A stretch of DNA of 16,877 bases from NCBI GenBank assembly GCA_947174615.1, contig CAMWJQ010000027.1, positions 1 to 16,877 on the forward strand, written 5' to 3'. The position numbers and the translations under genes were made by a program. Origin of the DNA: an uncultured Lachnospiraceae bacterium (GTDB taxonomy: Bacteria > Bacillota > Clostridia > Lachnospirales > Lachnospiraceae). Below, piece after piece: positions 1 through 7,200 of the stretch. A model generated the notes under the pieces. It did no database searches. It worked only from the letters and a program-made list of their open reading frames with translations, and was not told where the DNA came from. Numbering within the stretch: the first letter of the stretch is position 1; each line of letters opens with the position of its first letter.

Positions 1-830
1 GGTTCCCCGAGCGTTCCGACAACATTCGTGATATCAAGCTTCATCGCAAAAGTCACCGGCACCTCATATTCGTCCATATACTGGAAATAATTCTCATCCG
101 TCAGCCACAGCTCCTCCCCGGACGCCCGTTTTTCCTCCAGCGCCTGCTGGTATTTCGTCTCATCCACATTGATCTCAGAATAGTCTATCCTTAAAATCCC
201 TTCAAAAGTATGTGTGTCTGTAAGTTTCCCTTCAACATACCGAAGCGCCGATACGACATCCGGACGGAATGAATACTGCTCCTTTGTCTCCAGCGCCATA
301 TTCTGTGTCCCGTTCGGATAAACCGCCATTTGAGGAAACTCCTGTGCATTCTTAATGTTCACACCGATAAACAGCGCCTGATTTGTGGCATACTCTTCCG
401 TCAGCGTGATTGTTATGTCCCCGAACGTCTTTTGATATGCCGCCGTATCCCCTTTGTTCTGTCCCTTTTCATCCTCAACGTCTGACGCCTGGTTCGCCGC
501 GCTCTCTTCCTCCTGAAACAGGACAACCGTCTCCGACTCTGGGATCTGTCCGAACATAAACAGCTCTGAGAGTTTGTTAAAAATACCGCCCACTATCGGC
601 AGTTCTTTTGCCATTACCGGATTCATGACACAGACTGTAACCATCACGGCAAGCACTGCCGCAACGCTGCCCATTCCTGCCCAAAACCTGCGCGCATGGC
701 GATTTCTGCCTCCTGTCGGTGTGGTCTCTGCATTTCTTATCCTGTCATATGCCTCCTCTATCCTTGCATCTATGATTCTGCTCGGCGCCAGATTGACGCT
801 CAGAATCTCTCTCAATTCATTATCCTGCAT
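1..830 (-). CDS. DUF4179-type anti-sigma factor, C-terminus beyond window
   Basis: The frame stays open from the ATG at 830 to the left edge (276 codons seen), so the C-terminus is missing. About 50 N-terminal cytoplasmic residues (starting MQDNELREIL) precede one membrane helix, roughly residues 50-68 (AAVLAVMVTVCVMNPV). An acidic extracellular part follows, with alternating hydrophobic strands (FGDITITLTEEY, ALFIGVNIKN). This layout and the text match DUF4179 proteins, which act as membrane anti-sigma factors for ECF sigma factors in Clostridia; that role is family knowledge. The start follows GGAGAAGCAAT, an acceptable ribosome site. The gene begins 52 bp after the sigma gene stop on the same strand, the usual order for such a pair. 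The inferred role is to hold the sigma factor at the membrane until an outside signal. The family call is fairly sure; the signal is unknown. Confidence 0.8.
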   Translation of the reverse strand, partial: MQDNELREILSVNLAPSRIIDARIEEAYDRIRNAETTPTGGRNRHARRFWAGMGSVAAVLAVMVTVCVMNPVMAKELPIVGGIFNKLSELFMFGQIPESETVVLFQEEESAANQASDVEDEKGQNKGDTAAYQKTFGDITITLTEEYATNQALFIGVNIKNAQEFPQMAVYPNGTQNMALETKEQYSFRPDVVSALRYVEGKLTDTHTFEGILRIDYSEINVDETKYQQALEEKRASGEELWLTDENYFQYMDEYEVPVTFAMKLDITNVVGTLGE

Positions 831-882
831 ATTGCTTCTCCTTCATTTATTCCATCCTGTAAACCTGCGAACAACCGCCCTG

Positions 883-1407
883 TCAGGCGAACTTGTTGTC
901 CGCTTTGCCCTCGATTGCATTGCGCAGCTGTTCTTTTCCGCGGTGCAGCCTGCTTTTGACGGTATTCTCGTTAATTCCCAGAATCTCTCCGATTTCCCGT
1001 GTCGTAAACTGTTCGCCGTAATACAGCTGGAAAATAACCCTGCTGTCGTCGGGCAGTGCAGACAACATCTCTCGAAACTCAACCTCTGCGCTGCCCGCAT
1101 CACACTGTGCCTCCTCTGTGTAATCCTCAAGGTACGCTTTACGCTGATTTATCCTGTAGCGTTTCGTACAGCGGTTTATCAGAATCCGCACGAGCCATGT
1201 TTTAAAATATTCTTCTTTCTTCAGGCTGCCGATGTGCTCATAAGCATCAAGAATGGTATCCTGCATGGCGTCTGCCACGTCCTCCTCGTTTTTCAGATAG
1301 CCCAGCGCGACACGCCGCAGGGTCATCCTGCACTCCTCGATGAGTGCGATAAATGCCTCCGCATCGCCCCGCCTAGCGCGTCTCACCAATGTATTTATTG
1401 TATTCAT
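883..1407 (-). CDS. ECF-type RNA polymerase sigma-70 factor
   Basis: A protein of 174 residues with the two domains of group 4 sigma factors. Region 2 (about residues 10-85) contains LGYLKNEEDVADAMQDTILD and the promoter-melting stretch FKTWLVRILINRCTKRYR. Region 4 (about 115-165) contains LPDDSRVIFQLYYGEQFTTR followed by a helix-turn-helix, IGEILGINENTVKSRLHRGK. It directs RNA polymerase to a small stress or signal regulon. The reading frame extends upstream to 1539, but the start at 1407 is chosen because GGAGGAGG lies 5-6 bases before that ATG. The next gene encodes the DUF4179 anti-sigma partner. A 16-bp perfect palindrome lies 34 bp upstream of the start and may be a regulatory site. No extra C-terminal domain is present. 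Confidence 0.92.
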   Translation of the reverse strand: MNTINTLVRRARRGDAEAFIALIEECRMTLRRVALGYLKNEEDVADAMQDTILDAYEHIGSLKKEEYFKTWLVRILINRCTKRYRINQRKAYLEDYTEEAQCDAGSAEVEFREMLSALPDDSRVIFQLYYGEQFTTREIGEILGINENTVKSRLHRGKEQLRNAIEGKADNKFA

Positions 1408-1440
1408 TTTCCTCCTCCGCTCTGCATGCCGCATAAAATT

Positions 1441-1456
1441 GTCAAAGCGCTTTGAC
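1441..1456. promoter_or_regulatory. Perfect 16-bp palindrome upstream of the ECF sigma gene
   Basis: GTCAAAGCGCTTTGAC is its own reverse complement. It sits 34-49 bp before the sigma start codon, where a transcript leader or promoter would be. The central CG with A/T-rich arms resembles operators of LacI-family regulators (cre-like), and the right arm read on the minus strand supplies a TTGACA. Which protein binds is unknown. Confidence 0.45.
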
Positions 1457-1549
1457 TTGTTCAGCTTACACAGATTAGATACCATATTCCAGGATTTGGT
1501 TGCATCGTTTTCATATATATCGGATTTCTGTTGATTCAACTATAATTAT

Positions 1550-1577
1550 GAGGGCTGCCGTTTTCCGGCAGCCCCCT
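1550..1577 (-). terminator. GC-rich hairpin between the copied fragment and the sigma gene
   Basis: GGCTGCCG (1553-1560) pairs with CGGCAGCC (1566-1573), and the flanking GAGGG/CCCTC arms extend the stem. The tail on the minus strand (ATAATTATAG) is AT-rich but is not a true U-run, so termination may be weak. It separates the upstream locus from the sigma operon. Confidence 0.45.
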
Positions 1578-1591
1578 CACTATGTATCTGT

Positions 1592-1755
1592 CTATTCATT
1601 TTGGGAGAGATATGCATGATTGGCGTCTGTATTTGAGGCATTGTCACGCTGACTATATGGCATAATATCCTCAGATACCGAAAACTGTTCATCTGCATAT
1701 TCTCTGTCGGCAGCGTTCAGCCTGGTACCAGGAACATCCTGCACAGCAACTTCCT
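1592..1755 (-). pseudogene. Copied internal fragment of the PPC-domain gene
   Basis: Bases 1596-1755 align without gaps to 4705-4864 inside the secreted PPC-domain gene, with 11 mismatches in 160 by my count (about 93%). The copied frame reads TRLNAADREYADEQFSVSED and PYSQRDN like the parent, then meets a stop at 1592 four bases after the match ends. Upstream, at exactly 1755-1757, lies the stop codon of the 444-residue gene, so the copy has no start of its own and no signal peptide. It is a gene fragment, probably left by a duplication or rearrangement of this locus. The frame reads open into the neighbouring gene, but the residues there belong to the wrong frame of that gene. Confidence 0.75.
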
Positions 1756-3089
1756 TAAAGATTTTCTTCGGGTGTCCCCTCCTGCCCTTCCTGATCGTGC
1801 ACCTCATCCTTCTCCTCATTATCACGGATTTCCTCGTCCGATGCGGTATCCTCGTCGATGTGGTCGCGCTCGTCGAGCTTCTCCTGCAAACGTTCTGATG
1901 TATCCTCCATGCGGCTCAGGACGCTGCTCTGCCCACGCAGTCTCATAATATCGTCCTCGTCAAAGAAGGATTGCAGTTCTTTCTTCTGATGCGCTGCTAT
2001 GGAAAAGTGATTATCACCAAGATGCGATATGCGCAAATCCCTTGCCGTAATCCGCTCCTGCAATGCAAACTCCCGCTCCTGCGTCAAATCATGAAGCTGG
2101 TTCTTATTGTCTAATCCTAAGAAATACTCTTTCATTGCCTCCAGTTTCTTCTGCTTGATTTCATCGCCTGCATCCTTAGCACTTTCTATCCTTTCATCAA
2201 ATAAATCTTTCATGATCTTATCATTCACAAGATTTGCGACAAAGTCCGACATCGCCGCAATTTTTTCTTTGATGTTAAAATTTTCCGCCTGATCCGCGCG
2301 ATAGATATTTTTCCGTTCCGTTTCAATTCCCTTGACAGAATGATCATTGGCAGAAATTCTATACGTGCTTGACGCATCCATCATATTCATCGTGTACAGC
2401 ATTCCCATCTCTCTCTTTGCCGCGCCCGCGCCAATCTGCCCCTCCATCAAGCTGCCTTCTGGCTGCTCACTGCTGTTTTCCTTTTCCTCAGGCTGTTTTG
2501 TATTTTCTGATGTTTGATCCTCATCCTCGTCCTGCTCCTCAAAGCTTTCGATCATCATCAGCAGCTCCGAATTTTTCCTGCTGATCGCTTCCTGCTGCAT
2601 GGATGCTGTCACCATATCCTTCTGCGCATCTCTTTGCATTTTGCTGATCTCAGACTTTTGCAGCTCTTCGAGTTTTATCATTTGTGTCAGCGCTGCCGCC
2701 CGCTCCCCAGCCATCTCCTTTGTCTCTTTATGATTATAGTCATGCAGGATATCAGCGGTTTTATCTCCCCACATTTTGACCTGTGCCCAAAGCTCCTCAT
2801 ATAATTCTTCGTCTGTCAGCACAACAGACTCCTTACCTTCCTCTGTTTTCTCCTTTTGGGCATTCACAAACTGGTCGATCCGCTCCATCGCCTTCACCTG
2901 TCTGGCAAGCGCCATCGCCTCTCCTGAAATCGTGACCCGCACCGCCTCTGACTCCTGCGCCTTTTCCTGCGTTTCCATCATACGGCGGCGCGAGTGTAAA
3001 GATGTATCTTTGTTTGACTTATTGATATTGCTGACCAAACGACTGTTAAAATGATTGACTGGATGAGCCTGATTGCATTGTATCTGCAT
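1755..3089 (-). CDS. Hydrophilic, highly charged protein of unknown function (444 aa)
   Basis: I do not recognise this family. There is no signal peptide and no membrane segment. Residues 1-40 are polar and asparagine-rich. Then comes AVRVTISGEAMALARQVKAM (about residues 49-68), a motif shared with the upstream neighbour (PVRVSISQEG). Residues 70-185 are rich in Glu, Lys, Ala and Gln and should form long helices or coiled coil. Residues 185-215 are an acidic low-complexity linker (EEQDEDEDQTSEN). A second helical block spans about 255-390, and the tail from about 405 is strongly acidic. The start is well set by AAGGAGG eight bases upstream. The gene is third in a minus-strand series after the PPC gene and the 248-residue gene, with a 241-bp gap that could hold its own promoter. 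Its stop coincides with the edge of the copied fragment. A scaffold or secreted-substrate role is possible but not shown. Confidence 0.8.
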   Translation of the reverse strand: MQIQCNQAHPVNHFNSRLVSNINKSNKDTSLHSRRRMMETQEKAQESEAVRVTISGEAMALARQVKAMERIDQFVNAQKEKTEEGKESVVLTDEELYEELWAQVKMWGDKTADILHDYNHKETKEMAGERAAALTQMIKLEELQKSEISKMQRDAQKDMVTASMQQEAISRKNSELLMMIESFEEQDEDEDQTSENTKQPEEKENSSEQPEGSLMEGQIGAGAAKREMGMLYTMNMMDASSTYRISANDHSVKGIETERKNIYRADQAENFNIKEKIAAMSDFVANLVNDKIMKDLFDERIESAKDAGDEIKQKKLEAMKEYFLGLDNKNQLHDLTQEREFALQERITARDLRISHLGDNHFSIAAHQKKELQSFFDEDDIMRLRGQSSVLSRMEDTSERLQEKLDERDHIDEDTASDEEIRDNEEKDEVHDQEGQEGTPEENL

Positions 3090-3330
3090 GTTTTCAACCT
3101 CCTTGTTGATTCCTGTAAATCCTTTTACATGTGCCTTTATCCTTATGTATCCTATTATTATATCGGACTAAATTTGCCTTCTTATAATATTCTGACCATA
3201 CTTTTTCATATAAGTCCCATCAAACAGAGAATCCTCCCTTTTACCGCTCCTCCTTAGCAGAATACTTCCTCTGCCCAATTCTGTACATGTAATAAAGAAC
3301 CTGCCAGCAGACAGCCACCCTTTATATTTT
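3090..3330 (-). promoter_or_regulatory. Leader region of the 444-aa gene with a sigma-28-like box
   Basis: This AT-rich 241-bp gap has no convincing gene. On the minus strand TCCGATAT (3160-3167) matches 7 of 8 bases of the sigma-28 (SigD) -10 element GCCGATAT. A weak TATA (3183-3186) lies 15 bases further upstream in place of TAAA. The same spot also contains TATAAT (3157-3162), but without a good -35. The ribosome site AAGGAGG is at the left end. Confidence 0.3.
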
Positions 3331-4077
3331 TTATATAATCTTAATACGGCTCAAAACCTCCGATAAATTATCTGTATCCGGGTTTAATTTTACATAGTTT
3401 TGTTTGAATAATTCAGCCGCGCCCAACATTCTCTCTTTCAGATTCTCCGGCACTTTATGCCGTTCCTTTTCTTTTGAATCATCCGAATCACTCATGCCAG
3501 CGCTTGACCTTGATTTTATACTGGCAATTTTTTTCATCGCTTCAGTAACAATCGCGTAGGCTTGCTCATTTGCCTTCTCCATCTCCACAAAATCATCCAC
3601 TGCTCTTTTGTATGCTTCGCTTAGTTCTTTCAGTTCTTCCTCCTTTGTGAGCCGATGTATTCCAAATTCATCCTCCACGTAGATTTCACGCGTCCCGTTT
3701 TCATACCCCTGCACAATCTCGTCATATAATGATGCATATGCGCCGATATAACCATTTGCCCTGTCCGCGACACTCAGCTCCTTCTTTCCATTCTCTGAAG
3801 CAGCATCGTTGAGTTCTACTGCCTTCATGGAAAGATCATAACCATAGCTCATAACTCTGGTCTTTTTTAACATTTCTCTCCGCTCCATCATACTCTCATA
3901 GGTTTCCTGTCCGTTTTGCTGTATACTGCTGCGTTTCAATCCTTCTTGGGAAATGGAGACCCTGACAGGGCTTTGTGTGATGCGATTGTTATCCGGCTGC
4001 ATCATGCCTCTTGGATTCTTCCTGTTATTTTGTAAAATCAGTGAAGACTGTAAATTAATTGTATTTGATATATTCAT
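3331..4077 (-). CDS. Soluble protein of unknown function with VRVSIS motif (248 aa)
   Basis: The family is not recognised. The asparagine-rich N-terminus (MNISNTINLQSSLILQNNRK) precedes PVRVSISQEGLKRSS near residues 37-51, which parallels AVRVTISGEAMALAR in the next gene. The rest is mostly helical and charged, with a conserved-looking centre (ANGYIGAYASLYDEIVQGYE, then a short beta segment EIYVEDEFGIHRLT) and a low-complexity hinge (SRSSAGMSDSDDSKEKERHK) before a C-terminal helix. There is no signal peptide or membrane segment. The start at 4077 follows GAGGTGAC. This ribosome site overlaps the restored stop codon of the PPC gene (4087-4089), so the two genes were built as one operon. The 444-residue gene follows after 241 bp. 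The shared N-terminal motif suggests that the two proteins are handled by the same partner. Confidence 0.8.
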   Translation of the reverse strand: MNISNTINLQSSLILQNNRKNPRGMMQPDNNRITQSPVRVSISQEGLKRSSIQQNGQETYESMMERREMLKKTRVMSYGYDLSMKAVELNDAASENGKKELSVADRANGYIGAYASLYDEIVQGYENGTREIYVEDEFGIHRLTKEEELKELSEAYKRAVDDFVEMEKANEQAYAIVTEAMKKIASIKSRSSAGMSDSDDSKEKERHKVPENLKERMLGAAELFKQNYVKLNPDTDNLSEVLSRIKII

Positions 4078-4086
4078 AATGTCACC

Positions 4087-5017
4087 TCATTTTCCATATT
4101 TGTATAATTTTAAGTTTGGATACGGTCTGGTAAATGACAGAGAATTTGACCCCTGCGCATATTGATAAAAATAATTATATTCCTCTATGTCTATCAATCC
4201 GCCTGTTGCAGGATCAATAATCACTGTCACATAGTTAAACTCTTCCCATAAGTGATTATCACTATATGCACCAGAGCATACACAATGAATATTATAAAAG
4301 TCATCCTTTGAGACAAATGATAATCAATGATGCCCATATAGTTTGTGTCCAGTGCAACACTTGTCGCTGTCGCTGAGGTATCATTTACTTCATAATCTGC
4401 ATCCAATGAACTCTGGAAAAATGCAAATGCAAACTGTCCAGTTCCTTCATAGCCAGTTACCGTAAAATAATAAATTCCCGGTTCCAGCACATTTGCATAA
4501 TATTCAGATACGCCAGCCCCGCCTGCTGCACTTCCGTTAACCGCATTTAAAGTAGATGTTTCTGTATCTAATGAAAACATTATCAAATCAGCATCTAAAG
4601 CCTCAACCATCTGCAATAAAATTGTTACTTTGCTTTTTTGTTTCAGTTCGAAAGCATACCACCGAAATTCTTTCTCCGTCTCTATCGTCCCTTGATAAAC
4701 CACGTCATTTTCGGCGAGATATGCATAATTGGGGTCTGTATTTGAGACATTGTCACGCTGACTATATGGCATAATATCCTCAGATACCGAAAACTGTTCA
4801 TCTGCATATTCTCTGTCGGCAGCATTCAGCCTAGTCTCAGGAACATCCTCCACAGCAACATCCTCTTCTGAAATTTCCAAAAACTCCATTTGCCCATTGT
4901 CACCAGATATTACAGGTTCGGCTATCAATTTCGGTGCAGCGGCGCTGACGCTCGTATCGCCTAAACAGATAAAAGCCACTGCTAATGCCACTATTGTTGA
5001 TAAAATTTTTTCTTCAT
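4087..5017 (-). pseudogene. Secreted PPC-domain protein with two apparent frameshifts
   Basis: The longest single frame runs 5060-4227, but its first ATG (5060) has no ribosome site. At 5017, AAGGAGAAACCT precedes ATGAAG and a run of six A. Adding one A there gives MKKKILSTIVALAVAFICLG, a textbook signal peptide ending SVSAA. A second missing A at 4307-4309 (CAAAGG for CAAAAGG) would continue the protein as DDFYNIHCVCSGAYSDNHLW through VTVIIDPATGG to a stop at 4087, nine bases before the next gene. The restored protein is about 310 residues. It would have a signal peptide, an acidic linker, one beta-sandwich module (NDVVYQGTIETEKEFRWYAF to GIYYFTVTGYEGTGQFAFAF), and a second starting DADYEVNDTSATATSVALD. 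Both modules resemble bacterial pre-peptidase C-terminal (PPC) domains. Either the gene is broken in this strain or the two runs are sequencing errors. Confidence 0.75.
4705..4864 (-). repeat. Parent copy of the 160-bp duplicated segment
   Basis: This direct repeat partner of 1596-1755 matches about 149 of 160 bases without gaps. It encodes the linker between the signal peptide and the first PPC module. The two copies lie in the same orientation 2.9 kb apart, and the two unknown genes lie between them. Confidence 0.8.
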
Positions 5018-5150
5018 AGGTTTCTCCTTCCTTTCCTCTCTTTCTTTTGTGAACTTTCATTATTTTGGTTTGCAGGTTCCTCTATATTGCCATACCTATG
5101 TTTTCATATCCATCACCGCCTTTACTATTTTTGTAGTTGAATTGTGTGTA

Positions 5151-5176
5151 TTTAAAGGGACAGATGTCCCTTTAAA
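5151..5176. terminator. Perfect 12-bp inverted repeat after the M56 gene
   Basis: TTTAAAGGGACA is followed two bases later by its exact complement TGTCCCTTTAAA, just 7 bp after the M56 stop on the minus strand. No U-run follows, so it may be a 3' hairpin, a weak terminator or a protein site in front of the PPC gene. Confidence 0.5.
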
Positions 5177-5182
5177 GCTTGA

Positions 5183-6562
5183 TTAATACATTGTTGCCCC
5201 TATAACTTTTATTGGAAAATTATTATTGTTTTCGACAAATGCTGTATAAGTCCCATTCTCTGAAATTTTAAATTCATGATATAACATACCAGTTCCAGAT
5301 ATTGAACTCATATTGCTTGTATTTTTGTTTTTTATTCCTATTCTATATGTAACAGAACTATCTTCACAATATGCATATACTTTTATTATGTCCCCCGCTG
5401 CCTTGCTCCTATATTGATAAATATAACGTGTATTGGCATCAATCGTTTTATCCAGATCAACCTTTGTAGAGTAGGGATCAATCTCCTGACTGCCGTCAAT
5501 CTCCTCCACACTCCCATCATCAAATCTGTGCTCTTCCACCAATGGGTCGGAGAAATCCTGCGGCTCCTCAATCGTGTCAACCTCCTCCGCCCGTATCCAG
5601 TCCTCCTGCAGCTTCGCCGCCTTCGCGGACACTGCGGTCGCCGGAATCAGCGCAAGCGCTGCAAGCCCTGCGCAGCTAAGCCCTACGACGAATTTCTTTG
5701 GTTTCCTTACTTCTTTTGTTTTTGCCATATTTTGAATCCTCCTTAATGTCTGACTTTTATTTTGAATCAATGCTGTCGTACAGGCGCTGACTGTTTCCGG
5801 TTCTGTGAGTTTTAGCAAAAATGCCGCATACTCCTTTTTGGTATACTGTTCATTCTGGACCGCGATGCTCAGATCACACACCATTTCCTGCAGACAGTCC
5901 AGCTCTCCCTGCTGCAGATAAATCACCGGGTTAAACCAGTGCACCCACGAAGTCACAAGCGCAAACATCCTCCAGAGCAGATCTCTGTTCTGTATATGCG
6001 TCAGCTCATGCTCATAAATCATCCGAAGTTCCGCGTCCGTATAGGCTTCAAACGGAAGAATGACCTGCTGCCTGAAAAGCCCCGCTGTGATGGGCGATGA
6101 GAGCAGGTCATTCTGACAAAGCACGACCGTACCAAGTCCGAACTGCCTCCTGCACTCCTCAAAGACAGCAAGATACCGCGGCTGCTCTACAGGCACATTT
6201 CCCCTCCTCAAAGCTGACAGCCTGCATTGTTTTACGACAAAACACGCGATTGAGATAACAAATCCTGCCAGCCAGAGAATTCCGAGCAGACGAAAGGCGG
6301 CTGTCATTGGCGGCACTGTCGAGCACACAAACTCCCCCTTATAGGCAATCACCCTATTTTCATATGAAATCCTTTTCGCACAAATCCACACAAACGACAC
6401 CGGCACCCAGTACAGCGCCAGCGCAAGTTTATACAGCGCCAGCACCAGCGCCGGATTCTGCGATTTCCAAATCTTTTCTGACAGCTTTACCAGTCCGTAT
6501 GATATGCCGCCCGCTGCGGAGAGGAAGGCGGCACAGGAGAGACACAGCCTAATCCATACCAT
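5183..6562 (-). CDS. M56-family (BlaR1-like) membrane metalloprotease with sensor tail
   Basis: From the ATG at 6562 the protein has 459 residues. This start overlaps the blaI-type stop by 14 bp and has AAGGAG eight bases before it; the frame is open to 6619, but that longer start lies inside the repressor gene. Three or four membrane helices fill the N-terminal part. The zinc-protease motif HELTH is at residues 185-189, followed by LDCLQEMVCD, which should carry the third zinc ligand. LCQNDLLSSPITAGLFRQQV is the usual M56 lead-in. Another membrane helix (GLSCAGLAALALIPATAVSA) leads to an external tail of about 125 residues ending GTYTAFVENNNNFPIKVIGA. That tail is a small beta-type domain and not the penicillin-binding domain of BlaR1. 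The family senses an outside ligand, and its inside protease then inactivates the partner repressor. The ligand is unknown here. Confidence 0.88.
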   Translation of the reverse strand: MVWIRLCLSCAAFLSAAGGISYGLVKLSEKIWKSQNPALVLALYKLALALYWVPVSFVWICAKRISYENRVIAYKGEFVCSTVPPMTAAFRLLGILWLAGFVISIACFVVKQCRLSALRRGNVPVEQPRYLAVFEECRRQFGLGTVVLCQNDLLSSPITAGLFRQQVILPFEAYTDAELRMIYEHELTHIQNRDLLWRMFALVTSWVHWFNPVIYLQQGELDCLQEMVCDLSIAVQNEQYTKKEYAAFLLKLTEPETVSACTTALIQNKSQTLRRIQNMAKTKEVRKPKKFVVGLSCAGLAALALIPATAVSAKAAKLQEDWIRAEEVDTIEEPQDFSDPLVEEHRFDDGSVEEIDGSQEIDPYSTKVDLDKTIDANTRYIYQYRSKAAGDIIKVYAYCEDSSVTYRIGIKNKNTSNMSSISGTGMLYHEFKISENGTYTAFVENNNNFPIKVIGATMY

Positions 6563-6947
6563 CGAGCAGCTCCTTGATCTCTGACTTTTCCTGTGCTGAT
6601 AAATGCTTCGTCTCCGCAAACGAAGCGATCAGATTCCCAAGCTTCCCACTTCCCCAATTCTCGACGCACTTTGCGATCTCACGCCTGCCGTACTGCTCCT
6701 CCGTCACCAGCGGATAATACTCAAACGTCCTGCCGCGGCGCTTCATTTCCAGATATCCCTTCTTGACCGCGCGGCTCAAGAAGGTGGATACTGTCTGTAT
6801 CTTCCAGTCCTTGTGGTATTGACGATTGATTCGGGAGATAATCTCCTGTATGGACATCACAGTATCACTCTGCCAGATCACCTTCATAACCAGCACTTCA
6901 CAATCGGTCAATTCTTCCTGTGTTATAAACGGTGTGCTTTGCTCCAT
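6549..6947 (-). CDS. BlaI/MecI/CopY-family transcriptional repressor
   Basis: A protein of 132 residues, close to the family's usual 120-130. The N-terminal winged helix reads TDCEVLVMKVIWQSDTVMSI through WKIQTVSTFLSRAVKKGYLE, the standard BlaI DNA-reading region, with the wing at MKRRGRTFEYYPLVTEEQYG. The C-terminal helices (about 80-130) form the dimer part that the partner protease cuts in this family. The start at 6947 is preferred to the ATG at 6953, because GGAGG abuts the earlier one but lies six bases before the later one. It overlaps the M56 gene by 14 bp, so the two are translationally coupled. A near-palindromic site 31-48 bp upstream is the likely operator, which implies self-repression of the whole locus. 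The target of the signal is probably the secreted protein genes downstream. Confidence 0.93.
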   Translation of the reverse strand: MEQSTPFITQEELTDCEVLVMKVIWQSDTVMSIQEIISRINRQYHKDWKIQTVSTFLSRAVKKGYLEMKRRGRTFEYYPLVTEEQYGRREIAKCVENWGSGKLGNLIASFAETKHLSAQEKSEIKELLDGMD

Positions 6948-6977
6948 ATGCATCCTCCTGCCTTTCTTCTGAAAATA

Positions 6978-6995
6978 TAATTACATATATAGTTA
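6978..6995. promoter_or_regulatory. Candidate BlaI-type operator
   Basis: TAATTACATATATAGTTA matches its own reverse complement at 14 of 18 positions and contains the TACA core typical of BlaI/MecI operators. It lies 31-48 bp before the repressor start, where it could block its own promoter. Confidence 0.5.
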
Positions 6996-7066
6996 CCTAT
7001 CTTTATCGTTATTTTATCATATGCGCATGTTCATTGCAATCTTTTTCAATTGAATGCGCAGGAGAC

Positions 7067-7186
7067 ATGTACTCTGATACAGAAGTACCTACGCTTTTAC
7101 TGGCAGTTTTTACAGCTCTGCTGACATTTTACCTTTGGGTGCCCGTGTGCATAAAAAGAAACAGCATCCCTGCCCGTCCAAAGTGA
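7067..7186 (+). CDS. Small hydrophobic peptide, possible type I toxin-like
   Basis: A 39-residue reading frame with one clear membrane segment, VPTLLLAVFTALLTFYLWVP, followed by a basic tail (CIKRNSIPARPK). AGGAG lies two bases before the ATG, a tight spacing that lowers confidence. The size, single helix and KRN-type basic end resemble the small holin-like or type I toxin peptides of Firmicutes, which commonly end next to a strong hairpin. Here the stop codon lies inside the hairpin at 7160-7196. A candidate structured RNA on the opposite strand ends at the same hairpin, giving a convergent overlap as in txpA-RatA. It is divergent from the BlaI gene. Alternatively it is chance coding in a gap. 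No homology search was possible. Confidence 0.35.
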   Translation: MYSDTEVPTLLLAVFTALLTFYLWVPVCIKRNSIPARPK

Positions 7187-7200
7187 GGATGCTGTTCCTG
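7148..7200 (-). terminator. Hairpin terminator shared by convergent transcripts
   Basis: AACAGCATCC (7160-7169) pairs perfectly with GGATGCTGTT (7187-7196). On the minus strand the stem is followed by TTCTTTTTATG, a good U-run, so this ends the SPFH-YbjQ transcript and the candidate RNA. On the plus strand the T-rich stretch lies further away. Confidence 0.75.

Noticed and set aside
574..1455. Plus-strand open frame of 293 codons
   Set aside because: It lies opposite the sigma and anti-sigma genes, whose domains are unmistakable. It has no ribosome site and its translation shows the low-complexity look of an antisense frame.
4280..4330. Programmed ribosomal frameshift in the PPC gene
   Set aside because: The A-run at this spot (CAAAGG) is not a slippery heptamer and no downstream pseudoknot is evident. 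A mutation or sequencing error explains it more simply.
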